Assembly (NCBI GenBank): GCA_013398015.1 | Contig: VZRR01002856.1 | Coordinates: forward strand, 434,001 to 498,000 | Origin: Oreocharis arfaki | Lineage: Eukaryota > Chordata > Aves > Passeriformes > Paramythiidae | DNA: 64,000 nucleotides | Direction of reading: 5' to 3' | Shown here: one piece after another, positions 35,701-45,587 of the stretch | Numbering within the stretch: the first letter of the stretch is position 1 | Layout of the letters: each line of letters begins with the position of its first letter | The notes under the pieces: model-generated | The model's database searches: none | What the model was told of the DNA's origin: nothing | Seen by the model: the letters and a program-made list of their open reading frames with translations, nothing else | Program-made: the position numbers and the translations under genes

Positions 35701-38672
35701 AGAGGGGCACTGTGATGAATCAAGGGACGTCAGGTTTCCCCATTGATCTGCCTTGCCTTGGACTGTGATAAAGGTACACGGCAATCTGGGCTCCTTTGGC
35801 TCTGATGCAGGCAAACTTAATTGAATACTGAATAACCTTTAGAAATAATCCACTTGAAGTGACAAAGTTATCCATGGGGAATTATTTTTCTCTCCAGGGC
35901 ATCTGTTTTACTAAATGCAATTAGTGGCAATGCTTCAGCACTTCCTTTCTACCACTTTTCTACATGTCTTTCATCAGCTGGACTTGAGACTCTTAGACTA
36001 ATAGACTGTGCACATGTAGAACAGTGAATATGTCCAAACAATTGAGCTACTGATTAGCTTATTTGTCTTTCTTATCTTGATAGCAAATGAGCAGATTCCA
36101 CCTTTTTATGGCAGCATCTCTCATTAGCCTTATTCGCATCCTTCTACATCAGGACTGAATTTAATACTCAAAAATATGTCATCTGTGTTTGATTATCTGT
36201 TGATCTGTTGACTGGATCTGTTGACTCCAGTTGAATTTCCTTGCTGTGTTTATTATTTCCATGTGTGTTTTCTGCATGTCTTTCTCTTTGCAATTTCATA
36301 AGCATGCACTACTGAACAATTTCTACAGATCTTCATTATCCTAATTTACTGCAAATGGGGTACTTTAAGTGGCTAATAGAATCAAGCCTTCCATAGATGT
36401 TTTATTCACCCACATACACTTCATTAAAAAGAGCAGAGATGAGCAAGCAGAAGAGTTTAGGTCCTCTCAAAATGCATGGTAACACACACAAAAACATGGC
36501 GACTATCAGACGAAAAAAAAGGATCAGAAGAGGCTTCATCAATGTGGTTGTACTAAAAAAAAAAAAAGGTGACAGTATTTGCCTTAGCAGAGAAAAGATA
36601 TTAACCCTTCAGTAAAGTCAATGAAATAGATCATGCAATTACTCCTCTACCAACGGGAAGTTTGGTTTAAACAATTTCTGTTAGCCTAGATATTTCCCGG
36701 TCTACTGGCCATCTTGTGTGTTCTGTATCAAAGGTCTCACATGTCTCCTAATCTCAATGTTCTCTGATCCTTTGCTCTTTTTGTAAATTGTACCTGTTGC
36801 TTGGTGTTCCATGTGGCACCTACAGGGAGTTACTTGTTGCTCCTCCGCCTGTGGTAAAAGGGAACTTTTTGGAGGAACAAGTTATGAGACTTAAAAAAAA
36901 AAAAAAATTACCCTTTATTAATAATAAATTTCTGTGCCTAATTACTGGCAAGGCTTCTTATCCTTAAAATGGTTTTGTTCCTAACCTGTGATGCTGTCTG
37001 ACATAAAATGTCAAAATCAAGGGTCATATAATTTAGGCTACTTTAGAAAAGGATCAAAATTTTCTTATGGCTTTTAATAAGCTAACCAATTTTAAACTAA
37101 AGCCAAAGGCAGAAAAAAAAGAAAAAGAAAAAAAAATTTAAAAACTGGGAATACAGAGAGAAGTTTCCAGCAAGACATTTTTTTTTATGGAAATAGCCAC
37201 CTGTTTTGCAATAAGTGATACTATTTCTAGAAAAAAAATTTCATTTCTGTAGTGCAAGAGCCTACTTTACTTTGAGGTAGATGTAAATTAATTCTCCTGT
37301 CCTGGAAAACATTTCCATCCTGTATCTCCTGTGCCATTTTTCCTTCTGCATGGTAAAAAGAAGATCTCCAGAAGATTTTCATGGTCATCCCAGGATGTCC
37401 AGATGAACAAGACACCTGCTCCTTTGGGCAACAACCTTGCCATGAGTGCCCTCACCTGGCCCACAAAGAATGAAGGCATGGCTCTGCCTCTAAGCCATGT
37501 GCCAGATTTCTGAAAAACCACATAAAGTAGGCCACAGCAGGTCAGCTATGCCTACCAGAGCTGTTCATTAACTATTCACTAAGAGATAGAACGTTTCAAT
37601 ATGCCAAAGGTCAATTTTCCTGTAACACTGGGTAGCGAGATCTCTGTGATAAGAAATACTTGCTAATTCAAATGCTGAAAAGAACAAAGAAAATGATCTT
37701 ACAATCCCATAGCTCCTGGAAATATCATGTCTGCACTGTCCATGTCAGATAAAAAGAGCAGGCTGAGCTTCTATCACTGCCAACTTAAATTAATGTTGAA
37801 AGCACCACCTAGCAATGGGTACCAGGCATGGCAGTTTGCAGTCTCTCTTTGACCAGAGACGCCGCCAGAGAGTTTTCAGAGAAGTTTAAGCACCATTTTG
37901 ATGCCTTGTCGTCCTTTGAAAACCAACATATTTTATCACAAAATTAGCAAGTAACTCAGCTTAGCTAGAATTCCTGCTCCCAGCGGTAGAGAAATAGGAA
38001 GGCAGTCTCCCCATCCAAAAGAGACAAATTTAAATTTCATTGGCATCTACAGGGCAAACTCAATTCTTCTTTCTTTTCAAGAACTGCAACAAAGACCATT
38101 CTCACTGAGGTAATCAAACTTTTCTCTTAAACTGTATTTACTCTGATGTCATACTATTGGCTACCAAGAGGACATTCTTGCTTTAGGACTGACATAATGG
38201 GAATATCTTGCACAGCCAGACTGTTAAGTAAAGCTGGGAATAGATTTAAAATAAGAGATGATAAATTTTACAGAGTAGGTATGCACAATCCATCCCTCTT
38301 CCTTTACATCCATGCACATTCTGAATGCTTTCATCTGCCCAAAGGAGGTGATTTTCAGAAAAGGACTTCCATGAGTTCTCAGCATAATTTCTCAAAGGGG
38401 AAAAGAGATACCACTAAAACCACCATATTGTAGCATATTTGGTAATTACGTATCTGTTAGAGCAAACAGAATAAAGGTTCCCCAAATACTGCCCATCATA
38501 CAACCCACTCCGTCAAAAATAGAAAAATAGCTCTGTCTCAGCTTCTGGCAAAAATCTTTAACAAGGCTCTCAGTCAGCTGTTAACATCCTCCCCAGATAA
38601 ATCCCTAACAGGCTTTTATGCCTGGACATGGGGCTACAGCAACATTTACAGACGTATTTCGGAGTTTCTTAC
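32761..38672. other. anonymous AT-rich DNA
   Basis: No gene or repeat family recognised over nearly 6 kb. Notable structure is limited to an inverted repeat at 34,797-34,879 (see findings), a 15-A run at 36,893-36,907, and short A-runs near 32,990, 36,555 and 37,120. ORFs are 60-84 codons and featureless. Confidence 0.5.
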
Positions 38673-38714
38673 CTGTTCAGGTCACACCAGGCAATAAGAT
38701 CATAAATGCCATTC
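38673..38714 (-). other. candidate small exon, minus strand (42 bp)
   Basis: Read on the minus strand, the acceptor GCGATTTTCCTCCAG precedes 42 bases that end AACAG and run into a consensus donor GTAAGAAAC. The length is a multiple of three and one frame is open (NGIYDLIAWC core). I do not recognise a protein. A plus-strand exon candidate starts only 155 bases away, so at most one of the two is likely to be real. Confidence 0.15.
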
Positions 38715-41247
38715 CTGGAGGAAAATCGCCTTCAAAGTTTTATTACAATCTTGTGTAAGGAGATGTCATTCCCTAGATCACCACACAACTTTAATCTTCC
38801 TCATTGTCACAGCATGAATTACATGAGTGTTAATATCGGCACTGATATGCTTCTTATTTTTCTTTTTAGAGTCAATACAGAGTGTGGAAAATGCAAAAAA
38901 TATTGCTTCAAAGAAAGTCTCAGCAGTATGAACAGACCCAGCGAGGACTCTTTCTTGGATCCAGAAAGAGATATACAGCCAGCTTGACCTACAAGGTTTC
39001 ATACCACTGATGATTTTTAAAATACCTTCTGTTTCCTAAAAATCACACCAAAAAAACCCCAACCAACCAAACAAGCAAAGAAACTAAATCAAGTGATCGA
39101 AAGCCTGCCAAAAACCTGCGTGATTGCAATTGCTGCATACAAAGACATTAAGAGAGCTGACTGTAAGTGACTAGATACAGCAAAATTGGAAATCTGCAAG
39201 CAGTAGAGACTCAAAATCACCTTCTAACACTCCGTAGAAAGGCAGGAAGGGGAAATATGTATCTCTTTCCTTAGTTTTTGTGCTGGGGCTTTTTCTTCTG
39301 GGCAGGCATGACCTGGCATCACACCAGTGTAAGCATCCACTTTTAAAATGTCAAGTTTATACCTTCAAAAAAATCTACTTTTACAAAATCATAAGGGTGA
39401 TCACCATGCCGCTGAGAACTACAGATGTCACCAGGCAGGCTTAGGCAGAACAATAGTATTAAGTGGCACTAAGAGCAAACTCTGAGGCTGTGACAGGGCA
39501 CTAAAGGATCCACGCAGGAGCAAACACAAAACCTGTGTCAAAATGATATTGCAGCTGACACACTCATCTCCATCTCTCTGCTGGCCTAATCAGCTCAGCA
39601 GTGGTGTCATGCTCTGTCTCCAAACTGCTTTCCATTTCCAGCTTGGGCTATTTCCACTACCTCATATATCTCTGCTGAGTTATGGAGAGGCTCTCCGTGC
39701 TGTTCTGGTGGGGAAAGCAAACTGAGAAGACAGGGAATTATCCCATGAGCCACCAAGGGTCAAATTCTTCCTAAATTGTTTACAGTCAGCTAAGATCAGG
39801 GATACATCTGTCACTCTTTCCATCCAAATTGTTTTTTTTAATGTTGCTGACAAGCATGTCTAGCTGTTACATAATGAATGGTCTTTTCCATCAATAAAAA
39901 GAAAAGTTAAAAATCACAGCAAAGTTCTTTTCTGGATATGTTGTTACACAAGCATGCAGCTTGTTTTTCAAAAGTGAAGAGATAAACTAGTTTACTCCTT
40001 ATATGCTTTCTCAAGTCACATTTTATCAGGATAAGACTACTTAAAAGAGAAAAATTTGCAATATTTTGAAAAGTGCCGAGCCTGCCGATGAGGCGGATAA
40101 TTTTTTATACGCAAGTTTGCCAAGGCACAGGCTGTAGTTACCAGAGAACACAAAACAAACTCCAAACAGAAAAGCACATCTAGTTAGCAAAATGCATTAT
40201 TAATAGGAACAGCACTGGAATAGCAGGCAAAGCCATGTGTAATGGAGGCTGTCGCTTGGGAAGTCACAGCAGTTTCCACCAGCGTGATCTTCTGTTTTAA
40301 AGCATTATACCAGGACAGCAGTCAAACGCCGTTTTGTAAAGAATTAGGATGATCTAATATTAGAATATTAGTTGTTTGCATTGCAGGGAATATGCAACCA
40401 GGCAGATGGAGACAGATGCAAGTTTATTTTCCTGTGTTCTAAATTGGATAGCTGTGGTCCAGGTCTGTTCTGTTCTGCCAGTCTGGCCCAAATGACGTAC
40501 AGCCACATTACTACCAGCCCTTCTCCAAATAACAAAGCCCACTCATTTGCACGTCACTTCAAAGATCATTGCTTACTATAAAGAGGTAGATCTGAGGCAC
40601 ATCTTCACTCATCTCGATTGAAAGCATCACTTTCAAGTGTTCCTCTTGCTTGGTATACATGCTCTGAAAAGTTGTGCCTTTGACTTTGAGAAATTACAGT
40701 TAGCTTTGCATTCACATCTTTCAAGTCTTCAGTATAATCAATTCAAACTAGATCCTGAAAACATGGTAATCTATTGCAGATTTATTTTCATTCCTTTCCT
40801 TAAATCTACTCATGTTCCATATTGACCATGGTCAGTAAAGATATTAGCCCCTTAACTGCTGCTCTAGCCCACCACTATTCACCTGAAGCACATACAAGGT
40901 ATTGCTTTAATGATGAGGTTATCAGTGAAAGTAGGAACATAGCTGCCAATAGACTTTCTGGGGAACACCTCTGATATGTAGCAGAATTTTCTTCTCTCCA
41001 AAACTGTGCCACTGTTTCTATCTTTCTGATTTTCCTAGTTGGCATTATTCAGGGCTGATTTTCCAGCAGTTTCACCAGATTATACTGTCTTTGGTGCCTT
41101 TTCAGAGTTGATGTATAATTTTTCAGTTGTTTCAAATGCTTTGCTTTCTCCTTTCATCTCCCTGAATTACTAAATGTTTTGTTTTGACTAAATCTAAACT
41201 TCTAGCCCAAACCGATATACATGTCTTTTTCTTAATTGCAGCATTTC
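38715..41247. other. anonymous AT-rich DNA
   Basis: No gene or repeat family recognised. An A/C-rich stretch lies at about 39,045-39,080. A plus-strand splice-flanked 126-bp segment at 38,870-38,995 is described under findings. Confidence 0.5.
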
Positions 41248-41280
41248 CTAATACCCCATTGCTAATACATGGGGTATTAG
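41248..41280. repeat. perfect 12-bp inverted repeat (hairpin)
   Basis: Arms CTAATACCCCAT (41,248-41,259) and ATGGGGTATTAG (41,269-41,280) are exact reverse complements around a 9-base loop. The pairing does not extend further, so it is too short for a microRNA precursor. No T-run follows. Confidence 0.9.
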
Positions 41281-41865
41281 CACTTCGTTTTCTTCACTGG
41301 GCATTCAGCTGCTCTTCAACATCCCTCCATCTCATGACAAATCCTCCTTTACTCAATATTCTCTTTCGTGTATTTATTGCCATGAGTGAAGTTTATGGAA
41401 GCAGTCTGCCTGCTTCCACCATTTCTTTCACAACTCTCATTTTCTGTGCCAGACTCAGTCCAGGATGACTGGTTTCTGGGCAGCATTCTTCACCGACTCC
41501 TTAATTTTTTACCGTATGCCAGGAGTTTTGCCTGAGAACAGGAACTCCTAGAGGAATTCTGGTTAACTGGAATAAAACAAGTGTGGAGTTACAGAACTGA
41601 ATGGTAATGTACTCTGTGTGGAAGGGAAAAGGCTGTAAACGTATCCCTGTTAAAGACAATGTGGATCTACACAACATGACAATTTCTCTTTCATTGATTA
41701 GAAGGAAAATAATTACATTTCAACGATGAACAGACTTTCCTGTCAGCATCACTACATAAGTACAGTGGGAACTATTTGCGTTTTTTCTTTCTTTCTATTA
41801 TTTTGGACTATCTACCAGAGTTGAGTGCGTGCTTAGTTTTTAGCTCACGTTCTGAATAACCTCAC

Positions 41866-42240
41866 AATACCGATGAGAGATGATTTCCCAGCCATTCCAC
41901 ATTCCTAGCGAAATACTCCACACAACGGAAGTCGCGGACCCTCTCTGTGGAACAACTAAATCACCCTCTGTCTGTACAATCATGATTCACCTTCTCTTGT
42001 GTTTCCTCAGCGCACAAGTACTCTGGTCCGCACACTGAGTGCGGGGAGCAGGCAGAGCTCGCTGCAGTTCTCACGTAAAAGGAACTGCCCGGGACAGCTC
42101 CTGAGTGATTGTGGAGGGGAGTCACCTCCGGGAGCCTGCTCAGTGAAGAAGGGGACTCACTGTGGTGTGGTCAGGGGGTTGACAAGCCTTCTCACCAACA
42201 CTGTTATTCTTCCTGACTACTAGAGCCGATCTTAGGGGCT
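41866..42240. promoter_or_regulatory. CpG-enriched patch, possible cryptic promoter or exon
   Basis: I count about 13 CpG in roughly 375 bases, including GTCGCGGACC, GAGCTCGCTG and CTCCGGGAGC. Most 60-base lines of the window have none or one. The patch lies between AT-rich flanks. It is too small for a classical CpG island. It may be a weak promoter, an old coding or lncRNA exon, or a decayed GC-rich repeat I fail to recognise. No TATA box or other core promoter element was identified. Confidence 0.3.
42011..42074 (+). other. candidate exon in the CpG patch (64 bp)
   Basis: A strong acceptor (CACCTTCTCTTGTGTTTCCTCAG) ends at 42,010. The only nearby donor, CTCAC|GTAAAA, is weak. Two frames are open across the 64 bases. 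The frame compatible with the candidate exon at 30,481 reads AHKYSGPHTECGEQAELAAV and is rich in codons with G/C at the third position. No family recognised. If the donor is not used, that frame stops at the TAA immediately after it. Confidence 0.2.
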
Positions 42241-45200
42241 TTGTCACTGAGCCTGTTTAAGTAATTAATATATGAGCAGATATATTTTGAATATATCCGG
42301 AAAACTATATCTGGAAACTGAACCCATTCCAAGTCCATCTTTGTCAACCAGGGGTTTAAAAGATATGCCAAAGGTACACTTAAGCACCCCATGAGTGCCA
42401 GATGCAGACTAGATAGAGCACATGATATTTTTTCCTCACAGTTATACATCAGGATTTCAAACATGTCTCCCTTAAACATTTTTCACAATGTAGTGCCTTG
42501 CCCAGAGACAACGAATGTGCAGCTCAGATCACTAACAGCAGAATTCACATTGTGGCTGAAAGGTGACTAGGTATTTCAGGATCATCCCAGTTTTCAAATT
42601 TACCCAGACAAACATGTCACAGTGGGGAAATCCATTTGTTGTTTACACTGTATAGAACACATCTCTTTGGCTGAGAAGAACCACTACAAAGATATGATTG
42701 CCAAGAAAAACCTGCTCAAAATGGGCAAACTGGTATGATATTTTCATTCTTTTAAACTTTTTGTATCTATCATATCAGGTATCCAGTGTCCAGCATCCAT
42801 ACTTTCAGAGCAAGGCAATGTGGCATTATTTAAAAAAAAAAAAAAAATTTTCACTTTTATTGCTATGATTTTATACTCAGAGAAATTCAGATAAAACCAT
42901 CAATGGAAATCTTTCCTCTTTTTAAGCATGCTCTGTTTAATTGAACTCACTGGGATTAAGTCCTCTTTCGTAAAGGAGTATTATTCATATGGACACAATA
43001 GCAGCACTGCAAAGAGTAGTTGTAATCACAGATTTGTGTTTCTTCTATTTTCTGTTGATGTGTCACCCTAAATCAAGTAGATGTAGAGCACTGATGAGTT
43101 TTCCCTTCTCCCTCAAAATAAATTGGCTCAATACAACAAAGCACTCATATAGGCAGACCACAAAATTTTTAGGTTGAAGAAATCCTTGTGAAGTTAAAAA
43201 GTGCATAGCTCTGCCAGTGGGGCAGGATAACCCTGTGTGTTGATGCAGGCTGGGAAGTATCAACACCACTCAAAACAAGATGGGGCCTGAGCAAAGCCCT
43301 AACCAGACGGTGACTTTTCTAAAGAAAAGAAAATAAAATCCATGCTGGCTGTGTCACATCAGTGAGGTCTCTGCACTTTTTGTGCAGATGATTGAACAAT
43401 AAGTGTCTACACAAAGGCTTCTTCACAGTTTCACCTCTCACAGCAATTATGTGGAATGTCTGTGTTTTATAGGGTCCTTCTGCTCAGGGTTCATGAGCTT
43501 CAATATCAATCTCTATGGCAAAAAGGCTGAACCAAGTATTTTTTCCCTTCATTATTGAGACTAATGAAAGGTGCCATGATAGAGTGTCAGCTTCGTCAGG
43601 GCTCTCAAACTTCCTTCTGTTAAATGTATTCTACTTATTTTTCTGGTTCATCCGTATCTTCCACACATATTAATATTCTAATCAGGTACCATTAAAAATG
43701 GCAGTGCTTAGAAAACATTTCATTTTTGGTAAGCACTTCTGACTCAATGAAAATTTTTGTCTTGGACAAATATCTAGCTTGACTGATATTATCTTTGTAT
43801 TTGAAATTTTTGCTATTAGTCTGAAGTTTCTGTTAGTCTGAAGTATTTCTATCATGACAGAAAATAAAGCAAATTTTCATTACTGCAAACCAAATCGTGA
43901 AATTCTTTCTTAATTTTTACCTGACAATGAGTGTGATTAAGTACAAATTTAAAAAAATCCTTGGAAATTTAAAAGTTAAATTTATTTAAATGATAGAGTG
44001 TAAGTTATTGCATAAGCTATTTTTAATGTACAACACTGCATTTTATCTGTGTTTGCATTTTATCTTTGGATGATATGCACATAACTGTGGCAGAAGGTCA
44101 GGTTCATGTGATTACACTGTTTGCTTATTACTGTTGATACTCAGTGATACAGATGGTGCAGACAATTAACTTTTATTGCTCTGCAAAACTGCAAAAAAAT
44201 AAAACAGAACTTAGGTCCCATTGCAACTATCTTATGGTATACATTTATTTTTGTCCTGTTTTTGTTGTCCCAATTCAGTGATTGTATTCCTTGAGAGGAA
44301 TATGCTTTAATAGTACTTTCTTAATCTTTAAATAAAAGGGGTATTGAGACTGAAATATAACTAATCCTTGATACACATTTAAGACAGTGTCTGTTGAGAG
44401 TTTATGATCTCCAGTGTGTAACAAAGAATTAAATGGTTGTCTTGTCTTTCCATTACTTCTTTCCTCTTGCTCTTTCCATTACTTCTTTCTAGCCAAGATG
44501 AACTTGAAAAAGTGATGTTGTACATACAGTCCACGTCTAGTAAGCATGCAATCAGAAATACAGGAAGAACTACAGAAGAACTACAGTTACAACTACAAAT
44601 CCAGTAACAATTCAGTAAAATGTATTATCAATTTACATCCAGGCACAGATCTCCCTTTGATCTTCAGAGCACTTTGGTAACATTACCTGTCCTACACTGA
44701 AATACCCACTTAATAACTTAGTACCAAGATAGAGTCCAAGACAAATGACAGATCAGGTATGTAGAGTTAGAAGCTACCTTAACTTTTTTTTCCCTTAAAA
44801 TATCTTGAAGTTTATACAACTTCATGCATCTGAGTCTGGCCATCGCTCCTACGTAATAGACTTATTGATCAGTCTTACACTTACATGGGAGTTTGAGCCC
44901 TGGCCATATGAGTTTGAGGAACATTACCCACACAGCTTTCTGGGGTTTGAATTTGTTGGCATGTCATATTTTCTTACCTTGTGTATGGCTTTGCATAAAC
45001 CCCCAAAAGGCATTTTAATAGAGTCCATGTTCACATGATGTGATTTCTTAGGGGAGGGTGTCCTTTAATACAGTATCTTCAACAACCAATCCAAATACTG
45101 AAGTTAAAGCTGTTTTAGCAATATGGCCACTGGCTCACAAAAGAGCTTCTGTTCAGTGGTGGCACATTTAGCATATCCATACATGCTTTGGCATTTGCCA

Positions 45201-45400
45201 GTTTCCAGCATCACAGCACAAACAGTGGGTGTAGCCTTGCCAGAGGACTGCTGGGGATTTAAATGGAGACAGAACCTTTAAAGGAGGTGGTTCATGGGGG
45301 GGAAAAAGGAAGCACTGGTTTGCACGGTTGTTTTCCCAGCTGTGGACCAGGCCAGGTACCTGCTAACTTCATCTTAATAATCCTTCTCACACTGTAGCAG
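42241..45400. other. anonymous AT-rich DNA with a 16-A run
   Basis: No gene recognised. Sixteen A at 42,832-42,847 are not preceded by any recognisable retroposed body. Short tandem repeats occur at 43,816-43,844 and 44,445-44,489, and an 11-bp perfect tandem (GAAGAACTACA) at 44,564-44,585. Confidence 0.5.
44445..44489 (+). repeat. 19-bp direct repeat, period 26
   Basis: TCTTTCCATTACTTCTTTC occurs at 44,445-44,463 and again, identically, at 44,471-44,489, separated by CTCTTGC. It is a small local duplication in pyrimidine-rich sequence. Confidence 0.85.
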
Positions 45401-45587
45401 TGAGCTGGGCCCAGAAGCACCCAGAGAGACACAGGGTGGCTCAGTCACAGAGCTGGAGACGAACCCTCTGGTGGGAAGGTAGCAGGTTCCAGTGGAGGAA
45501 CTGTTCGGACATGCTGCTTCACACCAGCTACCAGAGAGCACTGACATTCAAGATTCCCACTTTGATGCCAGTCTCAGGAGTTTGGAG
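45401..45587 (+). other. candidate exon (187 bp, GC-richer than flanks)
   Basis: The left side has a near-perfect branch site (GCTAAC about 30 bases upstream) and a pyrimidine-rich acceptor CTTCTCACACTGTAGCAG. The right side has a donor TTTGGAG|GTGAGC, with a second donor CCAAAG|GTAAGA twelve bases on (end 45,599). One frame stays open through the whole segment and stops in the donor. Another, in phase with the candidate at 42,011, reads ELGPEAPRETQGG and onward to a TAG at about 45,480, which would make this a terminal coding exon. No family recognised. It could also be a lncRNA exon or chance. Confidence 0.22.

Noticed and set aside
36893..36907. 15-A run as a retroposon tail
   Set aside because: Upstream sequence is anonymous, without a recognisable retroposed body.
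42832..42847. 16-A run as the tail of a processed pseudogene
   Set aside because: No mRNA-like or SINE body precedes it and no target-site duplication was seen.
44564..44585. 11-bp tandem GAAGAACTACA as a possible CRISPR-like or regulatory array
   Set aside because: Only two contiguous copies with no spacers. A trivial microduplication.
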